Origin: Gynuella sp050296195 | GTDB taxonomy: Bacteria > Pseudomonadota > Gammaproteobacteria > Pseudomonadales > Natronospirillaceae | Reading direction: 5' to 3' (one strand) | Length of the DNA stretch: 64,000 nucleotides | NCBI RefSeq assembly: GCF_050296195.1 | Contig: NZ_JBNKRB010000012.1 | Shown here: positions 8,579 through 17,993 of the stretch, in pieces | Layout of the letters: each line of letters opens with the position of its first letter | Numbering within the stretch: the stretch's first letter is position 1 | Made by a program: the position numbers and the translations under genes | The notes under the pieces: model-generated | The model's input: only the letters and a program-made list of their open reading frames with translations | What the model was told of the DNA's origin: nothing | Database searches by the model: none

Positions 8579-9650
8579 GCAGCGCGAGATATTCCTCACT
8601 TTGCATTTCAATCAACCGGCTCAACGTACGCTGAAATTCAAACGCCAGCCGCTTACCCTGATAAAGCGCTTCCATTGAGATCTGAGCCCGGATAATAAGC
8701 TTCACACCGCGATCATAAAATTCATCGACCAGATTGATGAAACGTCTCGCGGTATCCTCGGTGCTCGTGGTCATCAGATGCACATGATCCAACATAACGG
8801 TATGAAACAGCTTACCCAGTTCGATATAGTCATTTTGACTGCGCGGACCTTCGCATAACTCCGAAAAATCGATCCATAACACGCCATTACAAACCCGTAC
8901 CGACTGAATTGGCCGCCCCAGGATTTCCACCACTTCCTGCTCCTGAACCAAATGCGCATCGGAAATCAACGTATCAAACAATTTGGCCAGATGTTCCCCA
9001 GTATTCTCCAGCGGTGAAAAATATAAAGTGGCCTGCGTCAGCGCCCGTAATCGATAATCCGTACCTGCATCCAGGTTGTACACCTGAAAATGCTCAAGAA
9101 TTCCTTTTATGGCCGGCACAAAACGATCACGCTGAAGACCGTTTGCGTATAAGCCCTCAGGGTATATGTTTGACGTTGTCACAATGACAATCCGATTCTC
9201 ATAACAGGCGTTCAATACATTAGCCAGAATCATGGCGTCACCGATATCCGATACGAAAAACTCATCCAGACACAAAATCTGAACCTCTTCGGCAAACCGG
9301 CCGATGATCTGATCAATCGGATTTTTTTCATGCTTCAACTCCGCCAGACGCTGATGAATCATCTGCATGAAGCGATGAAAATGCATACGTTGCTTTCCAT
9401 TAACATCCAGTGTTTCAAAAAACAGATCCATCAGAAAAGTTTTTCCGCGCCCGACACCGCCCCAGAAATATACTGACTGTGGCAAATCGGGGCGTTTGAA
9501 TAAACGTTTGAAAGGATTGGCATTACTTTGCTGAAACTGCTGCAGCTGTATCCCCAGAGTGTCCAGCATGGACAATGCTTCAAGTTGATAAGGATCTTCC
9601 TGGTAGCCGCGAAGATTAAGCTCCTCACGATAACGACGAATCAATGGCAT
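8562..9650 (-). CDS. zapE: Cell division protein ZapE (AFG1-like ATPase)
   Basis: This is an AAA+ family ATPase that associates with the FtsZ ring and destabilises Z-rings in enterobacteria. It has Walker A GGVGRGKT, Walker B LCLDEFFV, and sensor region TTSNIYPEGLYANGLQRDRF, all characteristic of ZapE/AFG1. I used ATG 9650 (MPLIRRY; AAGAAG 5 bases upstream), giving 362 residues. A GTG at 9656 is the alternative. It is divergent from zapG, another division-related gene, an arrangement shared with other gammaproteobacteria. Confidence 0.92.
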   Translation of the reverse strand: MPLIRRYREELNLRGYQEDPYQLEALSMLDTLGIQLQQFQQSNANPFKRLFKRPDLPQSVYFWGGVGRGKTFLMDLFFETLDVNGKQRMHFHRFMQMIHQRLAELKHEKNPIDQIIGRFAEEVQILCLDEFFVSDIGDAMILANVLNACYENRIVIVTTSNIYPEGLYANGLQRDRFVPAIKGILEHFQVYNLDAGTDYRLRALTQATLYFSPLENTGEHLAKLFDTLISDAHLVQEQEVVEILGRPIQSVRVCNGVLWIDFSELCEGPRSQNDYIELGKLFHTVMLDHVHLMTTSTEDTARRFINLVDEFYDRGVKLIIRAQISMEALYQGKRLAFEFQRTLSRLIEMQSEEYLALPHRLD

Positions 9651-9788
9651 AAGCACTTCTTGGTAAAAATTAAAATTACGGCAAAACTGAACACATTTTC
9701 ATTTAAGCCAATTAATATTAGCAACCTGCCGAGCATGGCATATACTTGCTATAAATTGTAACGAAGAACGTAATCACAAGGATTCAAT

Positions 9789-10232
9789 ATGGATTTACTT
9801 ATTATTCTGGGCGCGTTTGTTGCGGGCATCGTGGTTGGCTTTATTCTGTTAAAGGTCACCAGTGGCGATAATGATGCTCAAGCACTACGAAAAAAGCTTG
9901 AGGAACTTCAGGCCGAGCACCAGGGCTACCAGAGCAGCGTCAATGAGCATTTCACCCGCACGGCAGATCTCATTGAAACCATGAACAAGAATTACAGTGA
10001 AATACAGTCTCATCTGATGCAGGGTGCCGAATTGCTGGTCAGCTCGGAATATCGCCTTGAGTCTGAACAAATGACTCAGTTGAACCCGGATGCAGACGAC
10101 AATCTCGAAGTTCCAAAAGACTGGGCTCCCAAAAAAGCTGATCAAAAAGGAACACTATCGGAAGGGTTTGGCCTCAATCCTGAGACGGAAGAAGCTGAAA
10201 CCACTCAGGATTCATCGCAGGTACGGTCCTGA
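9789..10232 (+). CDS. zapG: ZapG/YhcB family inner-membrane protein (DUF1043)
   Basis: The protein has 147 residues. An N-terminal membrane helix with glycines (2-22) is followed by a coiled-coil stretch (about 30-65) and an acidic, disordered tail, the usual YhcB layout. YhcB/ZapG links envelope growth and cell division in Escherichia coli. It has a strong ribosome site (AAGGA, 6 bases upstream). Its position beside zapE fits the conserved pairing. Confidence 0.88.
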   Translation: MDLLIILGAFVAGIVVGFILLKVTSGDNDAQALRKKLEELQAEHQGYQSSVNEHFTRTADLIETMNKNYSEIQSHLMQGAELLVSSEYRLESEQMTQLNPDADDNLEVPKDWAPKKADQKGTLSEGFGLNPETEEAETTQDSSQVRS

Positions 10233-10308
10233 ACAAACAACAAATGTATATTGTTATTTCAAAATCGTCTTAAATCCCTCCTTATTATAATTTCTACACA
10301 TTGATATA

Positions 10309-10338
10309 GTTGCCAACCTGAACATTTCGGGTGGCAAC
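10309..10338 (+). promoter_or_regulatory. Hairpin in the cysD leader
   Basis: A stem GTTGCCAACC / GGGTGGCAAC (9 of 10 pairs) with a 10-base loop sits 23 bases before the cysD start. It may be an operator dyad or a leader RNA hairpin. It has no U-tail, so it is not an obvious terminator. Confidence 0.35.
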
Positions 10339-10361
10339 TTACTATCAATCGGTCTGGATAT

Positions 10362-11270
10362 ATGAACGCCTATAATCTAACTCATCTTAAACAGCTTGAA
10401 GCTGAGAGCATTCACATCATCAGGGAAGTCGCAGCAGAATTCGACAATCCGGTGATGCTTTACTCAATCGGAAAAGATTCAGCAGTTATGCTGCATCTGG
10501 CCATGAAAGCTTTTTTCCCCAGCAAGCCACCCTTTCCATTGATGCACGTGGATACCAACTGGAAATTCAAAGAGATGATCGAGTTTCGGGACAGCCATAC
10601 CCAAAAGCTCGGCCTGGATCTGATCGTCTACAAGAATCAAGAAGGCCTGGATATGGACATCAGTCCGTTTGTCCATGGTAGCGCCAAACATACGGACATC
10701 ATGAAAACCCAGGCACTCAAAAAAGCGCTGACACAATACGGCTTCGATGCTGCATTCGGCGGTGCCCGTCGTGATGAAGAGAAATCCCGGGCCAAAGAAC
10801 GCGTCTATTCGTTTCGTGACAACAACCACCGTTGGGACCCCAAAAACCAGCGCCCGGAACTCTGGAATCTGTATAACGGTAAAGTCAACAAAGGTGAAAG
10901 CATCCGGGTATTTCCGTTAAGCAACTGGACCGAACTGGATATCTGGCAATACATCTATCTCGAGAGCATTCCGATTGTGCCACTGTACTTTGCTGCCAAA
11001 CGCCCGGTTGTCAAACGCGATGGTACTTATATCAATGTCAATGATGAGCGTATGACACTTAAGCCAGGTGAAGCGGTCGAAGAAAAAATGGTACGTTTCA
11101 GAACCCTGGGATGCTATCCATTGACGGGTGCAGTGGAATCTGATGCCACCACATTACCGGAAATTATTCAGGAAATGTTGTTAACCACCACATCAGAAAG
11201 ACAGGGTCGGGTGATTGATCACGACAGTGCCGGCTCAATGGAAAAGAAAAAACAAGAGGGGTATTTTTAA
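10362..11270 (+). CDS. cysD: Sulfate adenylyltransferase subunit 2 (ATP sulfurylase, CysD)
   Basis: This is the catalytic subunit of ATP sulfurylase, which makes adenosine 5'-phosphosulfate from sulfate and ATP. It is 302 residues, the family length. It has the PP-loop SIGKDSAV (about 38-45) and the strongly conserved segments GGARRDEEKSRAKER and 'GCYPLTGAVES'. It is followed after one base by cysN, so the two subunits are co-translated. Confidence 0.96.
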   Translation: MNAYNLTHLKQLEAESIHIIREVAAEFDNPVMLYSIGKDSAVMLHLAMKAFFPSKPPFPLMHVDTNWKFKEMIEFRDSHTQKLGLDLIVYKNQEGLDMDISPFVHGSAKHTDIMKTQALKKALTQYGFDAAFGGARRDEEKSRAKERVYSFRDNNHRWDPKNQRPELWNLYNGKVNKGESIRVFPLSNWTELDIWQYIYLESIPIVPLYFAAKRPVVKRDGTYINVNDERMTLKPGEAVEEKMVRFRTLGCYPLTGAVESDATTLPEIIQEMLLTTTSERQGRVIDHDSAGSMEKKKQEGYF

Positions 11271-11271
11271 G

Positions 11272-12870
11272 ATGTCTCATCAGTCTGAACTCATCGCCAG
11301 TGACATCCTGGAATATCTGAAGCAGCACGAAAACAAAGAACTGTTAAGACTGCTGACCTGTGGTAGCGTTGACGATGGCAAAAGCACCCTTATTGGCCGG
11401 CTATTACATGACTCCAAGATGATTTATGAAGATCAGCTGGCGGCAGTCACAAATGATTCTAAAAAGGTAGGAACAACCGGTGACAAACCGGATTTGGCAT
11501 TACTGGTTGATGGACTCCAGGCCGAACGTGAGCAGGGAATCACCATTGATGTAGCTTACCGGTATTTCTCCACCTCAAAACGCAAGTTCATTATCGCCGA
11601 CACCCCCGGACATGAACAATACACTCGCAACATGGCGACCGGTGCTTCAACCTGTGATCTGGCAATCATTCTGATTGATGCCCGTCATGGGGTTCTGACG
11701 CAAACCCGACGTCACAGTTTTATTGCTTCGTTATTGGGTATTCAACACATTGTTGTAGCCATCAATAAAATGGATTTGGCAGAGTACAGCGAAACCCGCT
11801 TCGAAGAAATCAAACAACAGTACCTGGAGTTTTCCAAACAACTGAACCTCAAGGATATTCGCTTCGTTCCTATATCCGCCCTGGAAGGCGATAATGTTGT
11901 CAACCGCAGCGAACATATGTCCTGGTATCAGGGCGAAACGTTGATGGAACTGATGGAAAACGTGCAGATTTCGGCTGATAAAAACCTTCAGGATTTCCGC
12001 ATGCCGGTTCAGTGGGTTAACCGTCCAAATCTGAACTTCCGCGGATTCAGCGGTACAATTTCATCAGGTATTGTCAATGTTGGCGATCAGGTCATCGCAC
12101 TGCCTTCGGGCAAAAGCAGCACAGTGAAATCCATTGTCACTTACGACGGAGAACTGGAAAGCGCATTTATCGGCCAGGCCGTCACACTGACACTGAACGA
12201 TGAAATTGATATTTCCAGGGGTGACCTGCTGGTCAAGAAAGAGCATCAGCCTCTCAGTGGTCATGGTTTCTCAGCGAATCTGGTCTGGATGACCGAATCA
12301 CCAATGGAACCAGGTAAACAATATGATATTAAGCTGGGAACCAGCTATACATCCGGGGTCATTCAAAGCGTTCAATACAAGACCGATGTCAATACGCTTG
12401 ACCAACAACCAGCCCAGCGATTGGAACTCAACGAAATCGGCACCTGTGATGTTGTCCTCAGCAAAGCGGTCAGTTTTGACCCCTATAGTAAAAACCGCCA
12501 CACGGGCGCATTTATTGTGATTGATCGCCTGACCAACGTAACTGTTGGCGCCGGCATGATCATTGGGAAGTCATCATCCACCAACCAGAGTCCAGTCGGG
12601 CTGGATGAACGGCTGCGCCGTTTTGGACAGAAGTCCGGAATTATAAAAGTCGTCAATGCCAAGCTGGCCTATCAGCTGGATCGACATTTATTTGATACGG
12701 GTCACTTCTCCGTCGTGGCAGAGAACATCGATCAACAGAATGCCACGCTGGCATTGCAGGCAGGAGTGTTGATTCTGACGCCAGACACTGACAGTTTTGA
12801 TTTGGAAATTGTTGACGAGACCCTTGATGCAGCACTAATTGCACTACAGCAAAACGGCTACATTCGCTGA
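11272..12870 (+). CDS. cysN: Sulfate adenylyltransferase subunit 1 (CysN) with decayed APS-kinase tail
   Basis: This is the GTPase subunit that drives ATP sulfurylase. Motifs are GSVDDGKST (31-39), DTPGHEQY (110-117) and NKMD (165-168). I chose ATG 11272 (MSHQSEL), giving 532 residues; the longer frame from 11215 lies inside cysD. CysN alone is usually about 475 residues and CysNC fusions about 630. Residues 440-532 (QSPVGLDERLRRFGQK..., LAYQLDRHLFDTGHFSVV...) resemble the start of a CysC domain, but the kinase P-loop GxxGxGKST is absent and the domain is far too short. I infer a degraded APS-kinase domain, so APS phosphorylation must be done elsewhere or bypassed. Confidence 0.93.
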   Translation: MSHQSELIASDILEYLKQHENKELLRLLTCGSVDDGKSTLIGRLLHDSKMIYEDQLAAVTNDSKKVGTTGDKPDLALLVDGLQAEREQGITIDVAYRYFSTSKRKFIIADTPGHEQYTRNMATGASTCDLAIILIDARHGVLTQTRRHSFIASLLGIQHIVVAINKMDLAEYSETRFEEIKQQYLEFSKQLNLKDIRFVPISALEGDNVVNRSEHMSWYQGETLMELMENVQISADKNLQDFRMPVQWVNRPNLNFRGFSGTISSGIVNVGDQVIALPSGKSSTVKSIVTYDGELESAFIGQAVTLTLNDEIDISRGDLLVKKEHQPLSGHGFSANLVWMTESPMEPGKQYDIKLGTSYTSGVIQSVQYKTDVNTLDQQPAQRLELNEIGTCDVVLSKAVSFDPYSKNRHTGAFIVIDRLTNVTVGAGMIIGKSSSTNQSPVGLDERLRRFGQKSGIIKVVNAKLAYQLDRHLFDTGHFSVVAENIDQQNATLALQAGVLILTPDTDSFDLEIVDETLDAALIALQQNGYIR

Positions 12871-12886
12871 TATTTCTGCAATCACA

Positions 12887-12919
12887 TTTCAATCCGGTGA
12901 CGAGCTCGCCGGATTGAAA
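12887..12919. terminator. Hairpin between convergent cysN and nif3
   Basis: A perfect 11-bp stem (TTTCAATCCGG / CCGGATTGAAA) with an 11-base loop lies between the two converging genes. The A/T ends of the stem give each strand a short A-run and U-run, so bidirectional termination is plausible. Confidence 0.6.
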
Positions 12920-12933
12920 ACATCTGCCAACAA

Positions 12934-13692
12934 TCAGACTGGAATTGGCAAATCCACAAACTCAACCGCAACATCAAACTGTGCCGCCAAATGCTCTCCC
13001 AATGCTTTGACACCATATCGCTCAGTCGCATGATGGCCAGCAGCAAAATAGTGTATCCCCTGCTCTTCAGCAGCATGTACCGTTGGTTCTGATATTTCTC
13101 CAGACAAATAAGCATCCACACCAAGAGCGGCAACTTCATCTATAAAACCTTGTGCTGCACCAGTACATAAAGCCAGAGTCTTAATAGGTTTTGACTGCTC
13201 CACATGAATCACCGGAAAACTGAGCAGATCCTCCAGCCATTGACGAACCTCTGCCCCGGGTCGTGGTCGTTCAAACTCGGTTACCAAACCAATCGCATTG
13301 CTACAAAGATCACCAAGGCTGGCAACAGCATTCACACCCATCAGCTGAGCCAGCTGAATGTTATTCCCAAATTGAGGATGCACATCCAAAGGCAAATGAT
13401 AAGCGAACAAGTTGATCTCGTGGGTCATAAGCGCTTGAATACGCTTACGCTTCATTCCCACAATTGGCGCACTTTCACTTTTCCAAAAATAACCATGGTG
13501 AACGATAATCGCATCAGCCTGCAATTCAATGGCACGATCGATCAGCTTTTGGCTGGCTGTTACACCTGTTACTATTTTTTGAATGACATTACGACCTTCA
13601 ACCTGTAAGCCATTGGGACAATAGTCACGAATGTCCGCCACATTTAACAATTTATCCAGATAACGCTGTAAATCAGTTCTTTGCACTGACAT
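12934..13692 (-). CDS. Nif3-like dinuclear metal centre protein (YbgI family)
   Basis: The protein has 252 residues, like E. coli YbgI (247), which forms a hexameric ring with two metal ions per subunit. Probable metal ligands are in VHHGYFWKSE (about 64-73), AYHLPLDVHPQFGNN and GHHATERYG near the C-terminus. It was once named GTP cyclohydrolase 1 type 2, but the true function is unsettled. It is divergent from the degS/algW-like gene, as in Pseudomonas. Confidence 0.9.
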   Translation of the reverse strand: MSVQRTDLQRYLDKLLNVADIRDYCPNGLQVEGRNVIQKIVTGVTASQKLIDRAIELQADAIIVHHGYFWKSESAPIVGMKRKRIQALMTHEINLFAYHLPLDVHPQFGNNIQLAQLMGVNAVASLGDLCSNAIGLVTEFERPRPGAEVRQWLEDLLSFPVIHVEQSKPIKTLALCTGAAQGFIDEVAALGVDAYLSGEISEPTVHAAEEQGIHYFAAGHHATERYGVKALGEHLAAQFDVAVEFVDLPIPV

Positions 13693-13770
13693 GTCTTGAG
13701 TTTACTCCGTTCGTGCATCACATTACTGCCACAAAACTACCTGCCCAACTGTTTAAGGTAAACCATTGAG

Positions 13771-14877
13771 ATGAAAAATTTCCTAAAGCCGTTTGTCTTT
13801 CCAACACTCATTGGTTTGGTCAGTGGCATGGCAATCTTATGGCTAATGAGCGATAACAGTGCTGCGCAACTGGTCAGTAACCCAGCACCTGCCAGCTATG
13901 CCAGCACTATCTCCAGAGCCAGCCCATCGGTCGTCAATATCTATTCAAGCAAACCCGTACATCCACAGGAAGTCAAACCGTCAGAATGGCTGAGTGACCC
14001 ATATCTGAAGCAGTTTTTTAACGATCAGACCCAGCCGGAAATGGAACGCCTGCAATCCAGTCTCGGATCTGGCGTCATCATCACTCAGGATGGCCAAATC
14101 GTTACGAATTACCATGTGATTGCCGGTGCAAGTAATATTCTAGTGGCCACTTCCACTGGCAAAGTCGCTCAAGCCAATGTCATCGGTACAGATCCTCTGA
14201 CTGACCTGGCATTATTGAAAATCAATCTTGATCATTTACAGCCCATCAGCTTTTCCAAATCCATACTGAACATCGGTGATGTTGTCTTTGCCATCGGCAA
14301 CCCATTTGGCATCGGTCAAACGGCTTCCATGGGAGTAGTCAGTGCCACTGGCCGTCACAATGTCGAAGCCGGTCTGTTGGCCAATTTCATCCAGACAGAT
14401 GCGGCAATCAACCCCGGGAACTCCGGTGGAGCGCTGGTTAATACACGAGGAGAACTGGTGGGGATCAGCACGTCAATTTTCAGAGTAAATGGCAATTTTG
14501 TTGGAATTGGATTTGCGATACCACTGGAACAGGTACTGGAAGTAACCATGTCTCTGGCACAACACGGCCGAGTCATTAGGGGATATCTGGGTGCGGAAAT
14601 GCATGAAGTGCCGGTGCAGGCGCTCATGGATCAACATATACCGGAACATTTTGGCCTTCAAATATCCAGTATTGATGAACGAGGCCCGGCGCAACTGGCC
14701 GGCCTGAAAGCTGGCGATATTCTCATCAGTTTTGACCAGAAGCCATTACTCAGTGCCAGACAGGCACGAATGGAAGTTATTGACCGTAAACCGGGAGAAA
14801 CACTGAACGTCGGGTTTTACAGGATGGGTCAACACCACGATACTGAGATTATTTTAGGCTCCCGGCCCACTCAATAG
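13771..14877 (+). CDS. DegS/AlgW-type periplasmic serine protease
   Basis: This S1C-family protease is anchored by an N-terminal membrane helix (about 9-27), with the protease domain in the periplasm. The triad is visible as TNYHVIAG (His), DLALLKI (Asp) and PGNSGGAL (Ser). One PDZ domain follows (about 270-360). A single PDZ plus an anchor fits DegS/AlgW rather than DegP/MucD. These proteases start the cleavage of the anti-sigma factor that frees sigma-E/AlgU when the envelope is stressed. The position beside hisC matches algW in Pseudomonas. It has 368 residues. Confidence 0.9.
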   Translation: MKNFLKPFVFPTLIGLVSGMAILWLMSDNSAAQLVSNPAPASYASTISRASPSVVNIYSSKPVHPQEVKPSEWLSDPYLKQFFNDQTQPEMERLQSSLGSGVIITQDGQIVTNYHVIAGASNILVATSTGKVAQANVIGTDPLTDLALLKINLDHLQPISFSKSILNIGDVVFAIGNPFGIGQTASMGVVSATGRHNVEAGLLANFIQTDAAINPGNSGGALVNTRGELVGISTSIFRVNGNFVGIGFAIPLEQVLEVTMSLAQHGRVIRGYLGAEMHEVPVQALMDQHIPEHFGLQISSIDERGPAQLAGLKAGDILISFDQKPLLSARQARMEVIDRKPGETLNVGFYRMGQHHDTEIILGSRPTQ

Positions 14878-14897
14878 CAGGCCGGCGCTGAAGCTCT

Positions 14898-16001
14898 CTA
14901 CTTTGCAGGCAACAGCTTGCTCAACGCAGACAACAATGCCGTATTCTCTGGCTCAGAGGACACGTTTATTCTCAGGCAATTCTCCAGCAACGGATGAACT
15001 CCATCCAACAGCTTAACCAGAATGCCATGTTCTTTCAGCTGTGAATGTAATGCCGCAGCGGATTGCTGTTTAACTCTTACCAGCAGAAAATTGGCTTCAC
15101 TGGGCCATACTTTCAGCTGTTCGAACTGAGTCAGCGCTTGAAACAGATGAGACCGGTGTTGACGCAGCAGATCGGTCTGCTGGCTCAGAACATCATAATG
15201 TTGTAGAGCAAACACGGCACTTACCTGACTCAGCACACTGATATTGTAAGGCAGCCTGACCTTGTTGAACTGTTCTGCCCATTCCTTCTGAGCGATCAAA
15301 ATGCCCAAACGCAAACCTGCCAACCCTACTTTTGAAAGCGTCCGCATAATCACCAGATTATCGTAATCATCGAGCAAATGAAGGAGGTCACTCTCGGTAA
15401 ACGCCAGGTACGCTTCGTCCAATACAACCAGCCCAGAACAGTTTTCAATAATCCGACGAACCTTTTCCTCTCCAAATAAGTTTCCGGTAGGATTGTTTGG
15501 CTGTGCCAAAAACACGACGGCTGGGTTTTCAATCTCAATTTTGTTTAACAACGCTTCAAGATCGAGCTCAAAATTCTCAGTCAAATCAACACCGACATAA
15601 GGAATGCCCAGCACCTGTGCAATCAACTGATACATCACAAAACTGGGCTCCACTGCCAGGATACCGCGCTTCGTTCCTGCAACAGCCATCGCAATTATCT
15701 GGATCAGTTCATCTGATCCATTGCCTAATACCAGTTGATAATGGTCCTGAACACCCATAACCCGGCGTAACTGCTGCTTAAGCTCTTCCGCTTCTGGCGA
15801 TGGATAGCGATTCAATTCTACGTTTTGCAGGATGGTCAGCCATTCCTCAACCATACCTTGCGGCCAGTGATAGGGATTCTCCATAGCATCCAACTTGATC
15901 AGATTTTCTGCGTCCTGGACTTTATAAGCACTCAGTCCCCTGATTTCGGGCCTGACCAATGTGTCGACCCGATTTGAAATAGATTCCTGATTATTTGGCA
16001 T
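14898..16001 (-). CDS. hisC: Histidinol-phosphate aminotransferase
   Basis: This is a PLP enzyme of histidine synthesis that converts imidazole-acetol phosphate to histidinol phosphate. Class II aminotransferase features are LGNGSDELI, QPNNPTGN, LDEAY, and the PLP lysine in RTLSKVGLAGLRLG. It has 367 residues. It overlaps hisD by 11 bases at the end of the murA-hisG-hisD-hisC unit. Confidence 0.95.
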   Translation of the reverse strand: MPNNQESISNRVDTLVRPEIRGLSAYKVQDAENLIKLDAMENPYHWPQGMVEEWLTILQNVELNRYPSPEAEELKQQLRRVMGVQDHYQLVLGNGSDELIQIIAMAVAGTKRGILAVEPSFVMYQLIAQVLGIPYVGVDLTENFELDLEALLNKIEIENPAVVFLAQPNNPTGNLFGEEKVRRIIENCSGLVVLDEAYLAFTESDLLHLLDDYDNLVIMRTLSKVGLAGLRLGILIAQKEWAEQFNKVRLPYNISVLSQVSAVFALQHYDVLSQQTDLLRQHRSHLFQALTQFEQLKVWPSEANFLLVRVKQQSAAALHSQLKEHGILVKLLDGVHPLLENCLRINVSSEPENTALLSALSKLLPAK

Positions 16002-17316
16002 TGTGTCCCACTCGATAAGATGCGCTCAAAGCATGCGCCTGCAACCCTTCTCCATAGGCCAGTTTCGCAGCCACTTTACCCTGTTCACGGGCACCTTCAG
16101 CACTGAAATAAATAATGGAGGATTTTTTCTGAAAATCGTATACCCCCAGAGGCGAAAAAAATCTCGCCGTACCCGACGTCGGCAGAACATGATTCGGACC
16201 GGCACAATAATCCCCTAATGCTTCGGCAGAATAACGACCCATAAACACTGCACCTGCGTGACGAATATGCTTTAACAAAGCTTCGGGGTCTTCAACGGAC
16301 AACTCAAGGTGTTCAGGGGCAATGCGATTGCTAAGCTCAGCAGCCTCTTCAAGACTGTTGACATGAATAAACGCACCACGCCCTTCTATTGAAGCCCGGA
16401 CGATGTCTGAGCGAGGCAATTCATCCAGCAGACGATTGGCAGCGGCTTCAACCTGATCTAAAAAATCCGCACTCGGTGAAATCAGAATGGATTGCGCAAT
16501 CCGATCGTGTTCAGCTTGCGAAAACAAATCCATCGCAATCCATTCCGGGTCGGTCTTGCCATCACAAATCACCAGGATTTCAGACGGACCCGCAATCATA
16601 TCGATACCAACTTTGCCAAATACCTGACTTTTGGCCGTCGCCACCCAGGTATTACCGGGACCGACAATCTTATCGACGGCCGGTACTGTCTCGGTCCCGT
16701 ACGCCAATGCGGCTACCGCCTGCGCACCACCAATACAGATGACCTGATCAACTCCAGCAATTGCAGCGGCTGCCAACACCAGAGGATTCTTCTCACCTCC
16801 CGGCGTAGGCGACACCATGATAATTTTTTCAACTCCAGCCACTGACGCCGGGATCACATTCATCAAAACCGAAGAAGGATAAGCGGCCAGACCGCCCGGA
16901 ACATATACACCGACCCGATCAAGTGCTGTAACCTGTTGTCCAAGTACTGTTCCATCCTCTTCCTCGAACCGCCAGGAGCTTTGTTTCTGTCGTTCGTGAA
17001 AACGCCTTACCCGGACAGCCGCCAGCTCCAGAGCTTCTTTCTGATCAGTGGGAATGGACTCCAGTGCCTGGTGTAACTCATCCTCCCGAATGACCAGTAC
17101 TGCGGCATCAGATACGGACATCCGATCGAAACGATTGGTATATTCGACCAGAGCAGCGTCTCCCTCGATTCGAACACGCTGTATGATCTCCGCAACCGTC
17201 GCCTGCACACCTGGATCAGATACACTTTCCCAGGCTAACAAATGATTGAGGTGATGATCAAAATCTGCCTGAGACCTGTTGAGTCGGCGAATGTTAAGGT
17301 CACGGTTATTACTCAT
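15991..17316 (-). CDS. hisD: Histidinol dehydrogenase
   Basis: This enzyme catalyses the last two steps of histidine synthesis (histidinol to histidine, NAD-dependent, zinc). Family segments are GVYVPGGLAAYPSSVLM, VGPGNTWVATAK, MIAGPSEILV and the C-terminal HVLPTSGTARF. The ATG at 17337 overlaps the hisG stop (ATGA). I prefer ATG 17316 (MSNNRDLN), which has GAGGAA 8 bases upstream and matches the usual N-terminus. That gives 441 residues. Confidence 0.95.
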   Translation of the reverse strand: MSNNRDLNIRRLNRSQADFDHHLNHLLAWESVSDPGVQATVAEIIQRVRIEGDAALVEYTNRFDRMSVSDAAVLVIREDELHQALESIPTDQKEALELAAVRVRRFHERQKQSSWRFEEEDGTVLGQQVTALDRVGVYVPGGLAAYPSSVLMNVIPASVAGVEKIIMVSPTPGGEKNPLVLAAAAIAGVDQVICIGGAQAVAALAYGTETVPAVDKIVGPGNTWVATAKSQVFGKVGIDMIAGPSEILVICDGKTDPEWIAMDLFSQAEHDRIAQSILISPSADFLDQVEAAANRLLDELPRSDIVRASIEGRGAFIHVNSLEEAAELSNRIAPEHLELSVEDPEALLKHIRHAGAVFMGRYSAEALGDYCAGPNHVLPTSGTARFFSPLGVYDFQKKSSIIYFSAEGAREQGKVAAKLAYGEGLQAHALSASYRVGHNAK

Positions 17317-17333
17317 CACAACTTTCCTCTTGA

Positions 17334-17978
17334 TCATTTTTTACGTTGTTTAACAGCTTCCGCCATCTGGTCGATAATGGGTTGCAGGGTATTTTGCTTC
17401 AACTTAAGCGCAGCTCTGTTCACTACCAGACGGCTGGATACATCAGCGATATGGGCCATAGGTTGCAGACCATTGGCGCGCAGCGTATTACCGGTGTCGA
17501 CGATATCGACAATACAATCTGCCAATCCCATAATCGGAGCCAGCTCCTGTGCCCCATACAATTTGATCACATCCACCTGACGGCCCTGCTGAGCAAAATA
17601 CTGTTTGGTGACACCGACAAACTTGGTGGCCACTTTGAGGCGTCGGGATAACGGTTCCTTACGATCCGGAAAACCAGCTGTCATCAGTCGACATTTGGCA
17701 ATTTCCAGATCCAGTACTTCGATGATTTCCTGGGCACCAAACTCCATCAACACATCTTTTCCGGCAATCCCCATGTCCGCAGCACCATATTCCACATATG
17801 TTGGAACATCCGTGGCACGGACCTTAATGAACTTAATGTGATCGTGGTTGGTGTCAAAAATAAGCTTGCGACTTTTTTCCAGATCTTCAGTTGGCTCAAT
17901 ACCAACATCAGCGAGCAACGGCAAAGTGTCGTCAAGAATACGACCTTTGGACAAAGCAATGATTACCGGTTTATTCAT
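17334..17978 (-). CDS. hisG: ATP phosphoribosyltransferase, short form
   Basis: This is the first enzyme of histidine synthesis. At 214 residues it is the short HisG, which lacks the regulatory C-terminal domain and needs the HisZ partner; hisZ is not in this window. Motifs are ALSKGRILDDTLPLL at the N-terminus and 'DIVDTGNTLRANGL', the phosphoribosyl-binding loop. It lies between murA and hisD on the same strand. Confidence 0.95.
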   Translation of the reverse strand: MNKPVIIALSKGRILDDTLPLLADVGIEPTEDLEKSRKLIFDTNHDHIKFIKVRATDVPTYVEYGAADMGIAGKDVLMEFGAQEIIEVLDLEIAKCRLMTAGFPDRKEPLSRRLKVATKFVGVTKQYFAQQGRQVDVIKLYGAQELAPIMGLADCIVDIVDTGNTLRANGLQPMAHIADVSSRLVVNRAALKLKQNTLQPIIDQMAEAVKQRKK

Positions 17979-17993
17979 GAAGCAGATACCATA

